DNA of 64,000 bases. It comes from Mesorhizobium sp. (GTDB lineage: Bacteria > Pseudomonadota > Alphaproteobacteria > Rhizobiales > Rhizobiaceae). The first letter of the stretch is position 1. Every line of letters begins with the position of its first letter. The notes below the pieces were generated by a model that worked only from the letters and a program-made list of their open reading frames with translations, ran no database searches and was not told the origin of the DNA. Location: NCBI GenBank assembly GCA_004017535.1, contig SAJS01000014.1:1-64000 (forward strand), given 5' to 3'. Of this stretch, positions 48,197 through 56,681 are shown one piece after another. Made by a program: the position numbers and the translations under genes.

Positions 48197-49194
48197 GGCC
48201 GTGCCCCGTCCGAGGCTCGCGAGGTGCGTGACCGTGGCTTTCCGGGCCGGATGCGCCTGGCGATATGTCCCCACATCCGCTTCAGTGGCATGACGTAAAG
48301 GCCTGCGAGCGACTGATAGTCGCGCACATCGCGGTCGACCAGCCCGAACTTGAAGTCCTCGTCGGGCCTCGGCACACACAATGTTCCGAAGAGCCGGTCC
48401 CAGAACGAGAAGAGCAGCCCGAAGTTCTTGTCGTAGTGGCGCGGATCGACGCTGTGATGCAACTGATGCCAGTGAGGACACAGGATCAAATGGTTGAGCG
48501 GGCCGAACGAGATCTTGAAATGCGTGTGCCTGACGAAATCCATCATCAGGATGTTACGCATGACATAGACGTTGACGCCAAAAACGGTCAGTTCGACAAG
48601 GTTCAGCGAAATCAGCGACCAGATGCCGAAGCAGAACCCTACGATGATGCCGTCCCAGGCTCGGTTCATCAACTCGTCGAGCGGATGGACCCGATCCTTG
48701 GTGATCCCGACCATCACCTCGGCCGAGTGATGCACCTTGTGCAGTTCCCAAAGCAGTGGATAGCGATGCTGGGCCACGTGATAGAGATAATAGGAAATGT
48801 CGTAGGCGAGGAGCATGCTGACGGTGAAGATCAGGACCGTCAGCGGCCCTGCCGGTCCCTCGGTCAGAGGTGGCTGGAAGTGGAGCAGTGTCGAAAACAG
48901 CCAGTTGGTCCCGTACCCCACCGCGGTGACGAAGACGATTCCGGCGGGCAGCATCAGGAAAGGCATCAGGGCCTTCTTCGTGACCCAGAACAGAAGGTCG
49001 GCCTTCGCGGAGGGATGGGTGATGACCTCACGCGGGATGGCGAACTCGAAAAACTCCTTCCAGCTCTTCTCCTCGACCGTGCGCCAATAGGCCACAAGCG
49101 CGCTGACAAAGGCAGTCAACAGCAAAAGCCCGGTCGCCAGCAGACTGGTGCCCGAAATCTTGTCGAGGATCTTGCCAACCAGATCGTCCAGCAT
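48193..49194 (-). CDS. Sterol desaturase/fatty acid hydroxylase superfamily membrane protein
   Basis: A 333-residue integral membrane di-iron oxygenase. The histidine cluster of the superfamily is complete: HVAQH, HKVHH, a single His in DRVHPLDE, and HWHQLHHSVD. At least four hydrophobic segments are seen. Bacterial members hydroxylate or desaturate sterol-like, hopanoid, carotenoid or ornithine-lipid chains. TAGGA directly abuts the ATG at 49194, so the exact start is uncertain; the frame runs on to 49407 without conserved sequence. It is the first gene of a two-gene unit with the CelD-like acyltransferase. Confidence 0.87.
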   Translation of the reverse strand: MLDDLVGKILDKISGTSLLATGLLLLTAFVSALVAYWRTVEEKSWKEFFEFAIPREVITHPSAKADLLFWVTKKALMPFLMLPAGIVFVTAVGYGTNWLFSTLLHFQPPLTEGPAGPLTVLIFTVSMLLAYDISYYLYHVAQHRYPLLWELHKVHHSAEVMVGITKDRVHPLDELMNRAWDGIIVGFCFGIWSLISLNLVELTVFGVNVYVMRNILMMDFVRHTHFKISFGPLNHLILCPHWHQLHHSVDPRHYDKNFGLLFSFWDRLFGTLCVPRPDEDFKFGLVDRDVRDYQSLAGLYVMPLKRMWGHIARRIRPGKPRSRTSRASDGARP

Positions 49195-49492
49195 TCCTAC
49201 CGCCGCGGTGAATCCCAAACACCAACACGCCTTTACTCGAAAAACGTCAACTAAACGCAATCGAAGACAGTTAAGAAACCCGAGCCTTGCTTTGCGAGCC
49301 ACCAGGCTGCTCCTGGGAGAACATTGGTGTTCATCGCCAAGGATTTCGCCGCATTGCACGTCCTGAGGTTCGCGCAACCTCGTGCCCGTGCCGCGCGCAT
49401 TCGGCACCGCCCGGTCGGCGGCAAAGCTTTGTTAACCCTAATAATATGTAATCAGGCTTGTCGTTGGTCCCCGTAACGAAAGCCTGGTCCCC

Positions 49493-50773
49493 GTGAAACC
49501 AACCGGTCAGTCAGCTGTCTTCGGTAAACGCAAGGAACCGCACACGGTCATTATCGCCCGCGGCAACGAGATAAGGCATTTCACCATCCGCCCCTGGCTC
49601 GCCGCCTTCCTCGGCTCGGCCCTGGCGGCGATCGCGATCGGCTATCTGCTTGCCACGTCCTATCTGGTGTTGCGTGACGACCTGATCGGCGCCACGACGG
49701 CCAGGCAGGCGCGCATGCAGCAGGCCTATGAGGACCGCATCTCGGCCCTTCGTGCCCAGGTCGACCGCATCACCAGCCGCCAGCTTCTCGACCAGCAGCT
49801 GATGGAAACCAAGGTCAGCGAGCTCTTGGCCAGGCAGACCCAGCTCAGCGAGCGCCACGGGCGGCTCGGCCCGATCCTCGAGCGCGCCGAGAACGAGGTT
49901 GGCGACGCGCCGGCGGCAGGCGCCCCGGCGGCCAAACGCGATGAACCTGCAGAGGTCACCGGCAGCCTCTCTCAGGCGCCGACCTATTCCGTCGCATCCT
50001 TGAACGCCGGTGACACCAGGCCCTTCTCGCTCTGGTCGACAAGGTCCGATCCGCTCGATGGCGAAACGGCCGCTGATCGCGCCGACAAGTTGTTCGTCTC
50101 GATCAATGCCTCGCTGAAGGCCATCGAGAGCCAGCAGCTCTCGCGCATCACCACGCTTGCCGACAGCGCCTACAAGAATGCCGATGCCATAACCCAGGCG
50201 CTGGAAACCGCGGGCCTGCCGGTCGACAGCGAGCTCAACAAGAGCGATGTCGGCGGCCCGCTGGTGCCGCTCGATCCCTCGCTGGTTTTCGACAGCAAGG
50301 TCAAGGAACTGGACGAGGCCCTCGACGCACTTGACGGGGTCAAGAAGGAGGCGCGCAAGCTGCCGCTCGCCAACCCCGCCCCTGGCCATCCCGTGACCAG
50401 CCCGTTTGGCGTACGCACGGACCCGATCCTGGGCAGCGCCGCCCTGCACACGGGCATGGATTTCAGGGCGCCGATCGGCATGCCGGCCAAGGTCACGGCC
50501 GCCGGCATCGTCACCAGGGCCGGCTGGGCCGGAGGTTACGGCCGAATGGTCGAGGTCGACCACGGCAACGGCTTTGCCACACGATACGGGCATTTGAGCG
50601 AGATCGACGTCACTGTCGGCCAGAAGCTCGCCGCCGGCGACATCATCGGCAAGACCGGCAGCAGCGGCCGCTCGACCGGTCCGCACCTTCATTACGAGGT
50701 GCGCCACGATGGCGAGGCGGTCGACCCGCTGCGCTTCCTCACTGTCGGCAAGAAGGTCGCGCAATATCTTTGA
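49493..50773 (+). CDS. M23/LytM-family peptidase with transmembrane anchor
   Basis: A 426-residue cell-envelope protein: a cytoplasmic start, one membrane segment (about residues 35-57), a coiled-coil region (about 65-125), a low-complexity linker, a second helical stretch (about 185-290), and a C-terminal LytM domain (about 298-420). The zinc site is intact: HTGMDF with the Asp, and HLHYEV with the His pair. Active enzymes cleave peptidoglycan cross-links, while coiled-coil relatives regulate division. A GTG start at 49493 is used, with no good Shine-Dalgarno. A TTAACCCTAATAATA sequence lies 58 bases upstream. Confidence 0.9.
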   Translation: MKPTGQSAVFGKRKEPHTVIIARGNEIRHFTIRPWLAAFLGSALAAIAIGYLLATSYLVLRDDLIGATTARQARMQQAYEDRISALRAQVDRITSRQLLDQQLMETKVSELLARQTQLSERHGRLGPILERAENEVGDAPAAGAPAAKRDEPAEVTGSLSQAPTYSVASLNAGDTRPFSLWSTRSDPLDGETAADRADKLFVSINASLKAIESQQLSRITTLADSAYKNADAITQALETAGLPVDSELNKSDVGGPLVPLDPSLVFDSKVKELDEALDALDGVKKEARKLPLANPAPGHPVTSPFGVRTDPILGSAALHTGMDFRAPIGMPAKVTAAGIVTRAGWAGGYGRMVEVDHGNGFATRYGHLSEIDVTVGQKLAAGDIIGKTGSSGRSTGPHLHYEVRHDGEAVDPLRFLTVGKKVAQYL

Positions 50774-50800
50774 ACGGCCGATCCGGAGCCTGCCAGTTCA

Positions 50801-52027
50801 CTAAGCGCCGGGATTCTCCGGTCCGGCCAGGTACATCGTTGCCGCCGAAACCAGAGTAAGGACGCCGCTCTTCAACGCCGCCTCGTCGACGCGGAACCTG
50901 GAATGGTGAAGCGGATAGACCGATCCGACCTCCTCGTTGCGGATGCCGAGCCGGAAATAGACCGACGGGCGTTTCTCGCTGTAGTAACCGAAGTCGTCCG
51001 CAATGCTCCATCCAGGCATGTTGAGAGCATTGTCCGCGCCGATGCTGGCCTTGGCGCCAGCCATTATGAGCGCGGCCATACCGGCATCGTTGACGACGCC
51101 CGGCTCGCCCCGATGGATGTCGATCTTAACGCTTGCGCCGTGGCTTGCCGCTATTCCTTCAAGCATCTCACGAAGCCGTCGCCAAGCGCGCTCGCGAGTG
51201 GCGTCGTTGCCGCTGCGGATCGTGCCTTTGAACGCGACCTTGCCGGCAGTGACGTTATAGGCATTGCCGCCATTGATGGCGGTCACCGAGATGACCAGCG
51301 GATCATAGGGATCGGTCTCGCGCGAAACGACCTTCTGCAGCTCGCTCACCATCGAGCAGGCGACAGTCAGCGCGTCTATACCTTCATAGGGCTTTGCCGC
51401 ATGCGCCGCCGAGCCGGTGACCAGCACATCGAACGTGTCGCACGCCAAAGTGTAGGGACCCGGGCCGACGGCGACCTTGCCGGACGGCGTATATGGATCG
51501 ACATGGACGCAGATCGCGGCATCGATGTCGTCGAGAAGCCCCTCCTCGACCACCCGTCGCCCACCGGACGGTTCATCTTCCTCGGCCGGCTGGAAGATGA
51601 GGCGAACGGTTCCGCCGAAACTGTCGCGTGAGCGATTGAGATGCGCGGCGACTGCAAAGCCCATCGCGGCATGGGCGTCATGGCCGCAGGCATGCATCAC
51701 GCCCGGATTTTCCGACGCAAAGTCGACGCCGGACACCTCCTCGATCGGCAAGGCGTCGATATCGGCGCGGATCGCCACCTTGCGGTTCGAAGGCCGGCCA
51801 GTGCCGACGATGTCGACGGTAAGCCCGTAGCCAGCGACGTCGCGGATCTCGGCGATCCCTTCCTTTGCAAGCATCTCGCGCAAATAGCGCTGCGTGCCCG
51901 CCTCCCGGTTCGACAGCTCCGGATGGCGATGCAGATGGCGTCGGATCTCGATCATCCGACCGAGAATTCCGGCATCGATGTCGGGAGCGGCATCGCTCGC
52001 TGAAGACGGCCGGTCAGGCTTTGACAT
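50801..52027 (-). CDS. M20-family amidohydrolase
   Basis: A 408-residue di-zinc hydrolase of the M20D group (hippurate/IAA-amino-acid hydrolase, N-acetyl-diaminopimelate deacetylase). Metal-site motifs are HACGHDAHAAMG, IFQPAEEDEP and CVHVDPYTPSG. The dimerisation lid domain (about residues 190-310) is present. It starts 14 bases inside the end of the M24-like gene and is surely co-translated with it. It probably removes an N-acyl group from a product of that partner. The natural substrate is unknown; N-acetyl-diaminobutyrate is one possibility by analogy with ectoine breakdown. Confidence 0.9.
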   Translation of the reverse strand: MSKPDRPSSASDAAPDIDAGILGRMIEIRRHLHRHPELSNREAGTQRYLREMLAKEGIAEIRDVAGYGLTVDIVGTGRPSNRKVAIRADIDALPIEEVSGVDFASENPGVMHACGHDAHAAMGFAVAAHLNRSRDSFGGTVRLIFQPAEEDEPSGGRRVVEEGLLDDIDAAICVHVDPYTPSGKVAVGPGPYTLACDTFDVLVTGSAAHAAKPYEGIDALTVACSMVSELQKVVSRETDPYDPLVISVTAINGGNAYNVTAGKVAFKGTIRSGNDATRERAWRRLREMLEGIAASHGASVKIDIHRGEPGVVNDAGMAALIMAGAKASIGADNALNMPGWSIADDFGYYSEKRPSVYFRLGIRNEEVGSVYPLHHSRFRVDEAALKSGVLTLVSAATMYLAGPENPGA

Positions 52028-53192
52028 GGATGTCCCGCGGGAATTTCGTCAGCGTCTCGTTGCCGGTTTCGGTCACCAGAATGGTCTCGCTGACCTCGAT
52101 ACCCCATCCGTCCATCCACATGCCCAGGATGGAATGAACGACATTGCCCGGTTGCAGCACCGTCTTGTCGCCAGGCCGCAGGCTGATCGTGTGCTCGCCC
52201 CAATCCGGCGGATAGGCAACGCCGATGGAATAGCCGATGCGCGATTCCTTCTTCAGCCCGTGACGCGCAATGACCTTGCGCCAGGCGGCTTCGACCGCTT
52301 CGGCGGTCGTGCCCGGCCGTACCGTGTCGAGCACCGCATCCATGCCTTCGATCACCGCCTTTGCCGTGTCCGCGACGCGGGTCGGCGTCTTGCCGAGCTG
52401 CATGGTCCTGGCAAGCCCGGCGGCATAGCGGCGGCAGACGCCGGCGAGTTCCAGCGCGATGGTTTCGTCCTTTCCGAAACGCCGGTCGCTCCACATGATG
52501 TGCGGCGCGGAAGCGTTTTCGCCGCCGAGGATCGTCGGCGGCAGCGCCGTGATGTCGCCGGCGAAATCCGGGCTGCCGGCGATCTGCGCCGCCTGGATGG
52601 AAGCAATCGCATCGCATTCGCGCACACCCGGCGCAATGACGTCATAGGCCCGCGCGACCGCCGCCTCGGCCAGTGTCGATGCCTTGCGAAGATAGGCGAT
52701 TTCCGGCTCCGACTTGACCGCGCGGATCCAGTTCACGAGCAGGTCGGCGTCGTGCCATTTGGCGTTGGGCAGTCCGGCGACGAGCCGCGCATGCGCCTTG
52801 GGCGAGAAATAATAGGCTTCGAGCTCGATGCCGATTTGACGGTTGCCCCAGCCCTTGGCGACGATCCAGGCCGCGATCCAGTCCATCGGATGACGGTCGG
52901 CGCGCTGGACATGGTCCTCCGGGAAGCCGACGACGTTTTCCGGCTTCATCCAGGCCGTCAGCAGCCCGCCAGCCGCATCCATGGCGCGGCCGATCCAGAC
53001 AGGCTCCGCGCCCTCGATGGGAACAAGCACCACCTGCGGCGTGTAGAACGACCAGCCGTCATAGCCGGTGATGTAGTGCTGGTTGGCGACGTCGTTGACG
53101 ATCAGGAGTTCGATGCCGCGCCTGGCCATCTCGGCGCGGATTTTTCCGAGCCGCTGCTGGTACTCGGCGCGGGCAAAAGGCAGTTCAATCAT
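52014..53192 (-). CDS. M24-fold hydrolase resembling ectoine hydrolase (DoeA/EutD), metal ligands lost
   Basis: A 392-residue 'pita-bread' protein with creatinase-type N-terminal domain (YITGYDGWSFYTPQVV at 40-54) and M24 C-terminal domain. Canonical M24 metal positions are replaced: Asp to Glu248 and Gly259 in the ALELAGVCRRYAAGLART stretch, the GHG His to Tyr321, and the final Glu to about Ser368. This loss is what is known for ectoine hydrolases, and YDGWSFYTPQ resembles them. The frequent product label, Xaa-Pro peptidase, is therefore doubtful. GGAG precedes the ATG. No ectoine transport or doeB-D gene is adjacent. Confidence 0.8.
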   Translation of the reverse strand: MIELPFARAEYQQRLGKIRAEMARRGIELLIVNDVANQHYITGYDGWSFYTPQVVLVPIEGAEPVWIGRAMDAAGGLLTAWMKPENVVGFPEDHVQRADRHPMDWIAAWIVAKGWGNRQIGIELEAYYFSPKAHARLVAGLPNAKWHDADLLVNWIRAVKSEPEIAYLRKASTLAEAAVARAYDVIAPGVRECDAIASIQAAQIAGSPDFAGDITALPPTILGGENASAPHIMWSDRRFGKDETIALELAGVCRRYAAGLARTMQLGKTPTRVADTAKAVIEGMDAVLDTVRPGTTAEAVEAAWRKVIARHGLKKESRIGYSIGVAYPPDWGEHTISLRPGDKTVLQPGNVVHSILGMWMDGWGIEVSETILVTETGNETLTKFPRDIHVKA

Positions 53193-53306
53193 TTTTTCTC
53201 CTCACCGGACGACCTGGTTCGGGACGCGCCTTGGCTGTCCCTGCCGGTTACCATCGCGGTGGTTTTGACGCCCGGCAATCAGCCAGGACAATGCATAGGC
53301 AGGGCC

Positions 53307-53411
53307 TAACGCATGTCTCCCGAAAGTGGGAACCGCTTTCGGGATAAAGACATGCGTAAAATCAAAACCTAAAGCGCATGGAGCGAATCTGAAAGCTCGC
53401 GACGCGCTTTA
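53307..53411. repeat. Composite palindromic repeat family C, copy 2
   Basis: TAACGCATGTCTCCCGAAAG ... CTTTCGGGATAAAGACATGCG ... TAAAGCGC ... GCGCTTTA. It matches the copy at 25724-25830 over its whole length with few changes. It sits between the M24-like gene and the secreted repeat protein gene. The remainder of 53193-53612 shows no gene I can support. Confidence 0.85.
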
Positions 53412-53612
53412 GCAGGACCCCCAGCATTCTGCCCGACATGGCAACTCCTTTGTCTTGAAAGAGCTGGCGATGGGTGGCGTCATCGCTTTGATGCCTCGAC
53501 GACCACAAGCGGCGAACGGCAAATCGTGCGCACGACCGCCGGCCAGCTATTCATCGCGCATTCAACAGCTTCGCTGTAAGGATGATGGGTGAACCAAAAC
53601 GGGAGACGAATC

Positions 53613-54152
53613 GTGTCCAAAAAACCGATTTTCTTGATTCGAACAGCGTTGGCAGTCATCTGCCTCGTCGGCTTGGCCGCGGCCGCTACGGCCCTGTTTC
53701 CTACCGCCGCGTCGGCGCAGCAGCTGCGGCGATGCGCGAATGAGGGCGGCATTTGCCGCCTGCCCTACCCCACGCAAGTGGTCTACGGCGCGCGCGGTCG
53801 AATGACCTCCCGGTTTTTCGATCGTCGAGCCGTCCCTTGCTCGAATCGCGTTTTTGGCGACCCCGCCCCCGGCCGCGAGAAGGCCTGTTATTTCGTGGCG
53901 CGTGGCGGCGGCTATGGCGATGACAACGATTACGGGGACGGCGATTACGGCTCGCGGCCGGATCGCGGCGAATGGATCGCCTGCGCCAGGGAGGGTGAGT
54001 TCTGCGATTTCCGTGGCCGCGCGATGGTCAGATACGGCGCACGTGGCCAATACACGCAGGATGTCTTCAGGAACGGCGTTCGCTGCGGCAACGACGCTTT
54101 CGGCGACGATCCTGCCCCAGGCGCTCACAAACGCTGCTACGTGAGACAATAG
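53613..54152 (+). CDS. Secreted protein with two tandem cysteine-rich repeats
   Basis: A 179-residue exported protein. After a signal peptide (cleavage near ASA-QQ, about residue 35) come two copies of a unit of about 54 residues separated by a Gly/Asp/Tyr-rich linker (GGGYGDDNDYGDGDYGS). The shared pattern is C-x2-EG-x2-C ... V-x-YGARG ... RxxxxC ... FGD-PAPG-x-x-K-x-CY; each unit has four cysteines, probably two disulphides. A GTG start at 53613 with GGGAGA upstream is used. Similar units occur in lectin-like extracellular modules, but I do not recognise a named domain. Function unknown; binding to glycans is a guess. Confidence 0.78.
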   Translation: MSKKPIFLIRTALAVICLVGLAAAATALFPTAASAQQLRRCANEGGICRLPYPTQVVYGARGRMTSRFFDRRAVPCSNRVFGDPAPGREKACYFVARGGGYGDDNDYGDGDYGSRPDRGEWIACAREGEFCDFRGRAMVRYGARGQYTQDVFRNGVRCGNDAFGDDPAPGAHKRCYVRQ

Positions 54153-54275
54153 CGCCCTGAACCCAATCTTCGACAAGGTGGCGGCCCGCAAGGGCCGCTG
54201 CCGCCTAATAGATCCCCGCACACGCATAAACGCGCCGGATAAGCCGAATTCCCGATCGACGCTGTCAAGGAATAA

Positions 54276-54352
54276 TGGCGCGAGTGACGGGGCTCGAACC
54301 CGCGACCTCCGGCGTGACAGGCCGGCACTCTAACCGACTGAGCTACACCCGC
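54276..54352 (-). tRNA. tRNA-Asp(GTC)
   Basis: A 77-base cloverleaf on the - strand: acceptor GCGGGTG/CACTCGC, D-arm GCTC...GAGT, anticodon stem CCGGC/GCCGG with loop CTGTCAC (anticodon GTC), T-loop TTCGAGC, encoded CCA. All stems pair, with G-U pairs allowed. Confidence 0.96.
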
Positions 54353-54571
54353 GCACTGACGAGCACGTGTCAGCCGTGTTCGTCGTTGGGGCGCTGGATA
54401 AGGGGTTCGTTTGCGGGTGTCAAGCGCGGCATTCAAGCATAACAACAAACAGGAGAAGGTTTTTTGACAACGGCGTCGAGGCTGGGGAAATCTGCCCTGT
54501 GGCGGGCGCACCTGGCCGTTCATTTGCCCTTGCGAACGCGGCCCTAACTGCTTAAAGGTCCGCGCTCAAGC

Positions 54572-54647
<76 letters not shown>

Positions 54648-54795
54648 GTCCGCTGAACAGCTGATGCAGAACGGCGGGAACTGCCTACCGGCTGGCCCGC
54701 GCGAATATCGCGGCTGGCTTGCCAACTGAGAGCCTTCTCGGAACCATTCCAACGTTGTCCCGTTCAGCCCTCGGGTGAAAACCGGGAGAAATCAG

Positions 54796-54999
54796 ATGGC
54801 CGTGAGATGTCGGATTTCCATCGACGATGAGAGGGATGTCGACGAGCTCGCCTTCCAGGAACTGCCGCGGGTCGGCGAAAGCGTGTCGATACCGGTCGAG
54901 GGAACGAACAGGGACCTCCGCGTGCTCCGCGTCGTGCATATGCCCGGCAGCGAGCAAGGCGCAGCGACGATGCTGGAACTGACCAGCAGGATCTTGTAG
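54796..54999 (+). CDS. Small uncharacterised soluble protein
   Basis: A 67-residue acidic protein (MAVRCRISIDDERDVDELAF..., ending LELTSRIL), predicted mostly beta with a two-strand RDLRVLRVVHMPG core and no signal peptide. I do not recognise the family. GGGAGA precedes the ATG at 54796 by 8 bases, and codon use looks like its neighbours. It stands alone between tRNA-Val and the ribokinase gene. Bases 55000-55210 hold only a weak hairpin and no gene. Confidence 0.55.
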   Translation: MAVRCRISIDDERDVDELAFQELPRVGESVSIPVEGTNRDLRVLRVVHMPGSEQGAATMLELTSRIL

Positions 55000-55210
55000 C
55001 CAAGCCACGCGAGATCATTCGCCCAATATGACGCCGGAAGCGATAATCTGGGCCGTGCGCTCGGTGAGCGTCTGGCGCTTCACGAGCGTGGGTTTTTCGT
55101 AAAATTTCTTCATCCTGCCGTTCCGGCGTTGCAAACCAGGAGGATGAACGCGCTCGCTTGAGGAGCGTTCCGGGTCAAGGAGCCGCTAATAAACCGCGTG
55201 GACTACGAGT

Positions 55211-56140
55211 TCATGCCTTCGCCAGTAGCGCCTCGACCTCTTGCAATGTCGGCATCGACGGCGCGGTGCCGGGTCGGGTCACCGAAATGCCGGCGACCGC
55301 GCAGGCGAAGCGCACGGCCTCCAGCGGCTCGACGCCTTTTGCCAGAGCCGCGGCGAGTCCACCATTGAAGGCGTCACCCGCCCCGGTGGTCTCGACCACC
55401 GGGCCGGCATTGACGGCGCCGACATGGTCGGATCGGTCTTTGGTGTGCAGAAGCGCGCCCTTTTCTCCCAGCGTCACGATGACGGCGCCGACGCCCTTGG
55501 CCAGCAGAGCGTCGGCGGCGCGGCGGGCGTCGTCGACCGACGACACCTTGATGCCGGTCAGCCCTTCGGCCTCGGTCTCGTTGGGCGTGACATAGTCGCA
55601 GAGCGTGTAGATGCGGTCTGGCAGGCTTGCCGCCGGCGCGGGATTGAGAATGGTCGTCACCCCTGCCCCACGCGCGATTTCCAGCGCTCTCAACGCCGCG
55701 TCGATCGGCTGTTCGAGCTGGGTGACGAAGACGCCGGCGGAACGAATGAGCTCGGCATGCGCCTCGATGTCTTCGGGCGAGATCAGCATCGCGGCCCCCG
55801 GGCTGACGATGATGGCATTGTTGCCGCTGCCTTCCTCGACGAAGATATAGGCCGCGCCCGTATAGCTGTCCGGCGTGTCGATGACGGCGCTTTTCACGCC
55901 TGCGCCCTTCCAGGTCTGCTTGGCCATATCGGCGAAGGCATCGAGGCCGAGGCGCGTCAGGAAGGTGATGTCGGCGCCAAGCTTGCCGGCCGCCACCGCC
56001 TGGTTCGAGCCCTTGCCGCCCGGCCCGAGCTTGAAGGAATTGCCGAGGATCGTCTCGCCCATGCGCGGCTGACGATCGGCGCGATAGGCGGTGTCGGCGA
56101 CGAACACACCCAGGATCACAACGGGCTTGGGGGCGGCCAT
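55211..56140 (-). CDS. rbsK: Ribokinase-like PfkB sugar kinase
   Basis: A 309-residue carbohydrate kinase. The ribokinase signatures are clear: GPGGKGSNQAVAAGKLGADITFL near residue 45 and the catalytic anion-hole motif TTGAGDAFNGGLAAAL near residue 265. It phosphorylates ribose or a related sugar at the 5-position. It starts 4 bases after the RbsD/FucU-like gene and is the last gene of the - arm (ATPase, mutarotase, kinase). The ATG at 56140 has GGAG 7 bases upstream. The sugar may not be ribose, given the dehydrogenase and isomerase nearby. Confidence 0.92.
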   Translation of the reverse strand: MAAPKPVVILGVFVADTAYRADRQPRMGETILGNSFKLGPGGKGSNQAVAAGKLGADITFLTRLGLDAFADMAKQTWKGAGVKSAVIDTPDSYTGAAYIFVEEGSGNNAIIVSPGAAMLISPEDIEAHAELIRSAGVFVTQLEQPIDAALRALEIARGAGVTTILNPAPAASLPDRIYTLCDYVTPNETEAEGLTGIKVSSVDDARRAADALLAKGVGAVIVTLGEKGALLHTKDRSDHVGAVNAGPVVETTGAGDAFNGGLAAALAKGVEPLEAVRFACAVAGISVTRPGTAPSMPTLQEVEALLAKA

Positions 56141-56144
56141 GTCC

Positions 56145-56597
56145 TTACTCCGCATCCGGCGGCACAACGCCTTTGCGGAAGGCAAAGCAGCCATAGAAGC
56201 GGCGCTCGCCGGTCTGGATCACGCAATAGGCCTTCTTGGAGCGCTCGTAAAAGGCGTAGCGCTCGATCGAGATCATCGGCCAGGGTTTGCCCTCGGCCGC
56301 GTCGATCTCCTTCTGGACCTCCTTCTGCACCGGCGGGATCTCATTCGGCTTACCGACGATCTCCATGCGCGCCGCGGCATCGTTGACGAACGTATCCAGC
56401 GGATAGAGCGACAGCACCGCCTTCACCACGTCGGCCGCCGTCGCATCGATGCGCAAGAGCTTGCCGAGCACGGTTTGCCGCGCCACCGAGTCGGACGGGA
56501 AATTGGTGTCGGCGATGATCAGGTCGTCGCCATGGCCCATCGCCCGCAGCGCCTGGAGCACGTCGGCATTGAGCAGCGGATTGATCCCTTTGAGCAT
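56145..56597 (-). CDS. RbsD/FucU-family sugar mutarotase
   Basis: A 150-residue protein that interconverts anomers of ribose or fucose (RbsD/FucU family). Seen are LKGINPLLNADVLQALRAMGHGDDLIIADTNFPS with the catalytic His in MGHGD, and ERYAFYERSKKAYCVIQTGERRFYG at the C-terminus, the FucU-like active-site strand. The sequence looks closer to FucU than RbsD because of this C-terminal block, which would fit L-fucose or a related 6-deoxy sugar. It lies between the ABC ATPase and the kinase gene. Confidence 0.9.
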   Translation of the reverse strand: MLKGINPLLNADVLQALRAMGHGDDLIIADTNFPSDSVARQTVLGKLLRIDATAADVVKAVLSLYPLDTFVNDAAARMEIVGKPNEIPPVQKEVQKEIDAAEGKPWPMISIERYAFYERSKKAYCVIQTGERRFYGCFAFRKGVVPPDAE

Positions 56598-56630
56598 GGT
56601 TTCCTCCCGGAAGTCTGTGTGCGGTCTGGA

Positions 56631-56673
56631 GCAATTCCAGGAAAAGTGTGAGCGGTTTTCCGTCCGGAATTGC
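56631..56673. repeat. Palindromic repeat family A, copy 4
   Basis: GCAATTCC AGGAAAAGTGTGAGCGG TTTTCCGTCC GGAATTGC, nearly identical to the copy at 6087. It separates the ATPase gene from the mutarotase gene within one transcription unit. Confidence 0.9.
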
Positions 56674-56681
56674 GTAAAGAT

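Noticed and set aside
49432-49446. TTAACCCTAATAATA upstream of the LytM gene as a CtrA site
   Set aside because: Only one TTAA half is present; the second half of TTAA-N7-TTAA is AATA. Cell-cycle control is plausible for this gene but not supported by the sequence alone.
53480-53590. A short - strand reading frame end (…HPYSEAVECAMNSWPAVVRTIC…) that looks weakly protein-like
   Set aside because: It overlaps the start of the secreted repeat protein on the other strand, has no start or ribosome site of its own outside that overlap, and matches no family I can name. It could be a gene remnant, but support is too thin.
55000-55210. GCGCTC-GCTTGAG-GAGCG type weak hairpin and T-rich bases after the 67-residue protein gene
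   Set aside because: Too weak for a terminator call; no gene or tRNA found in this gap.
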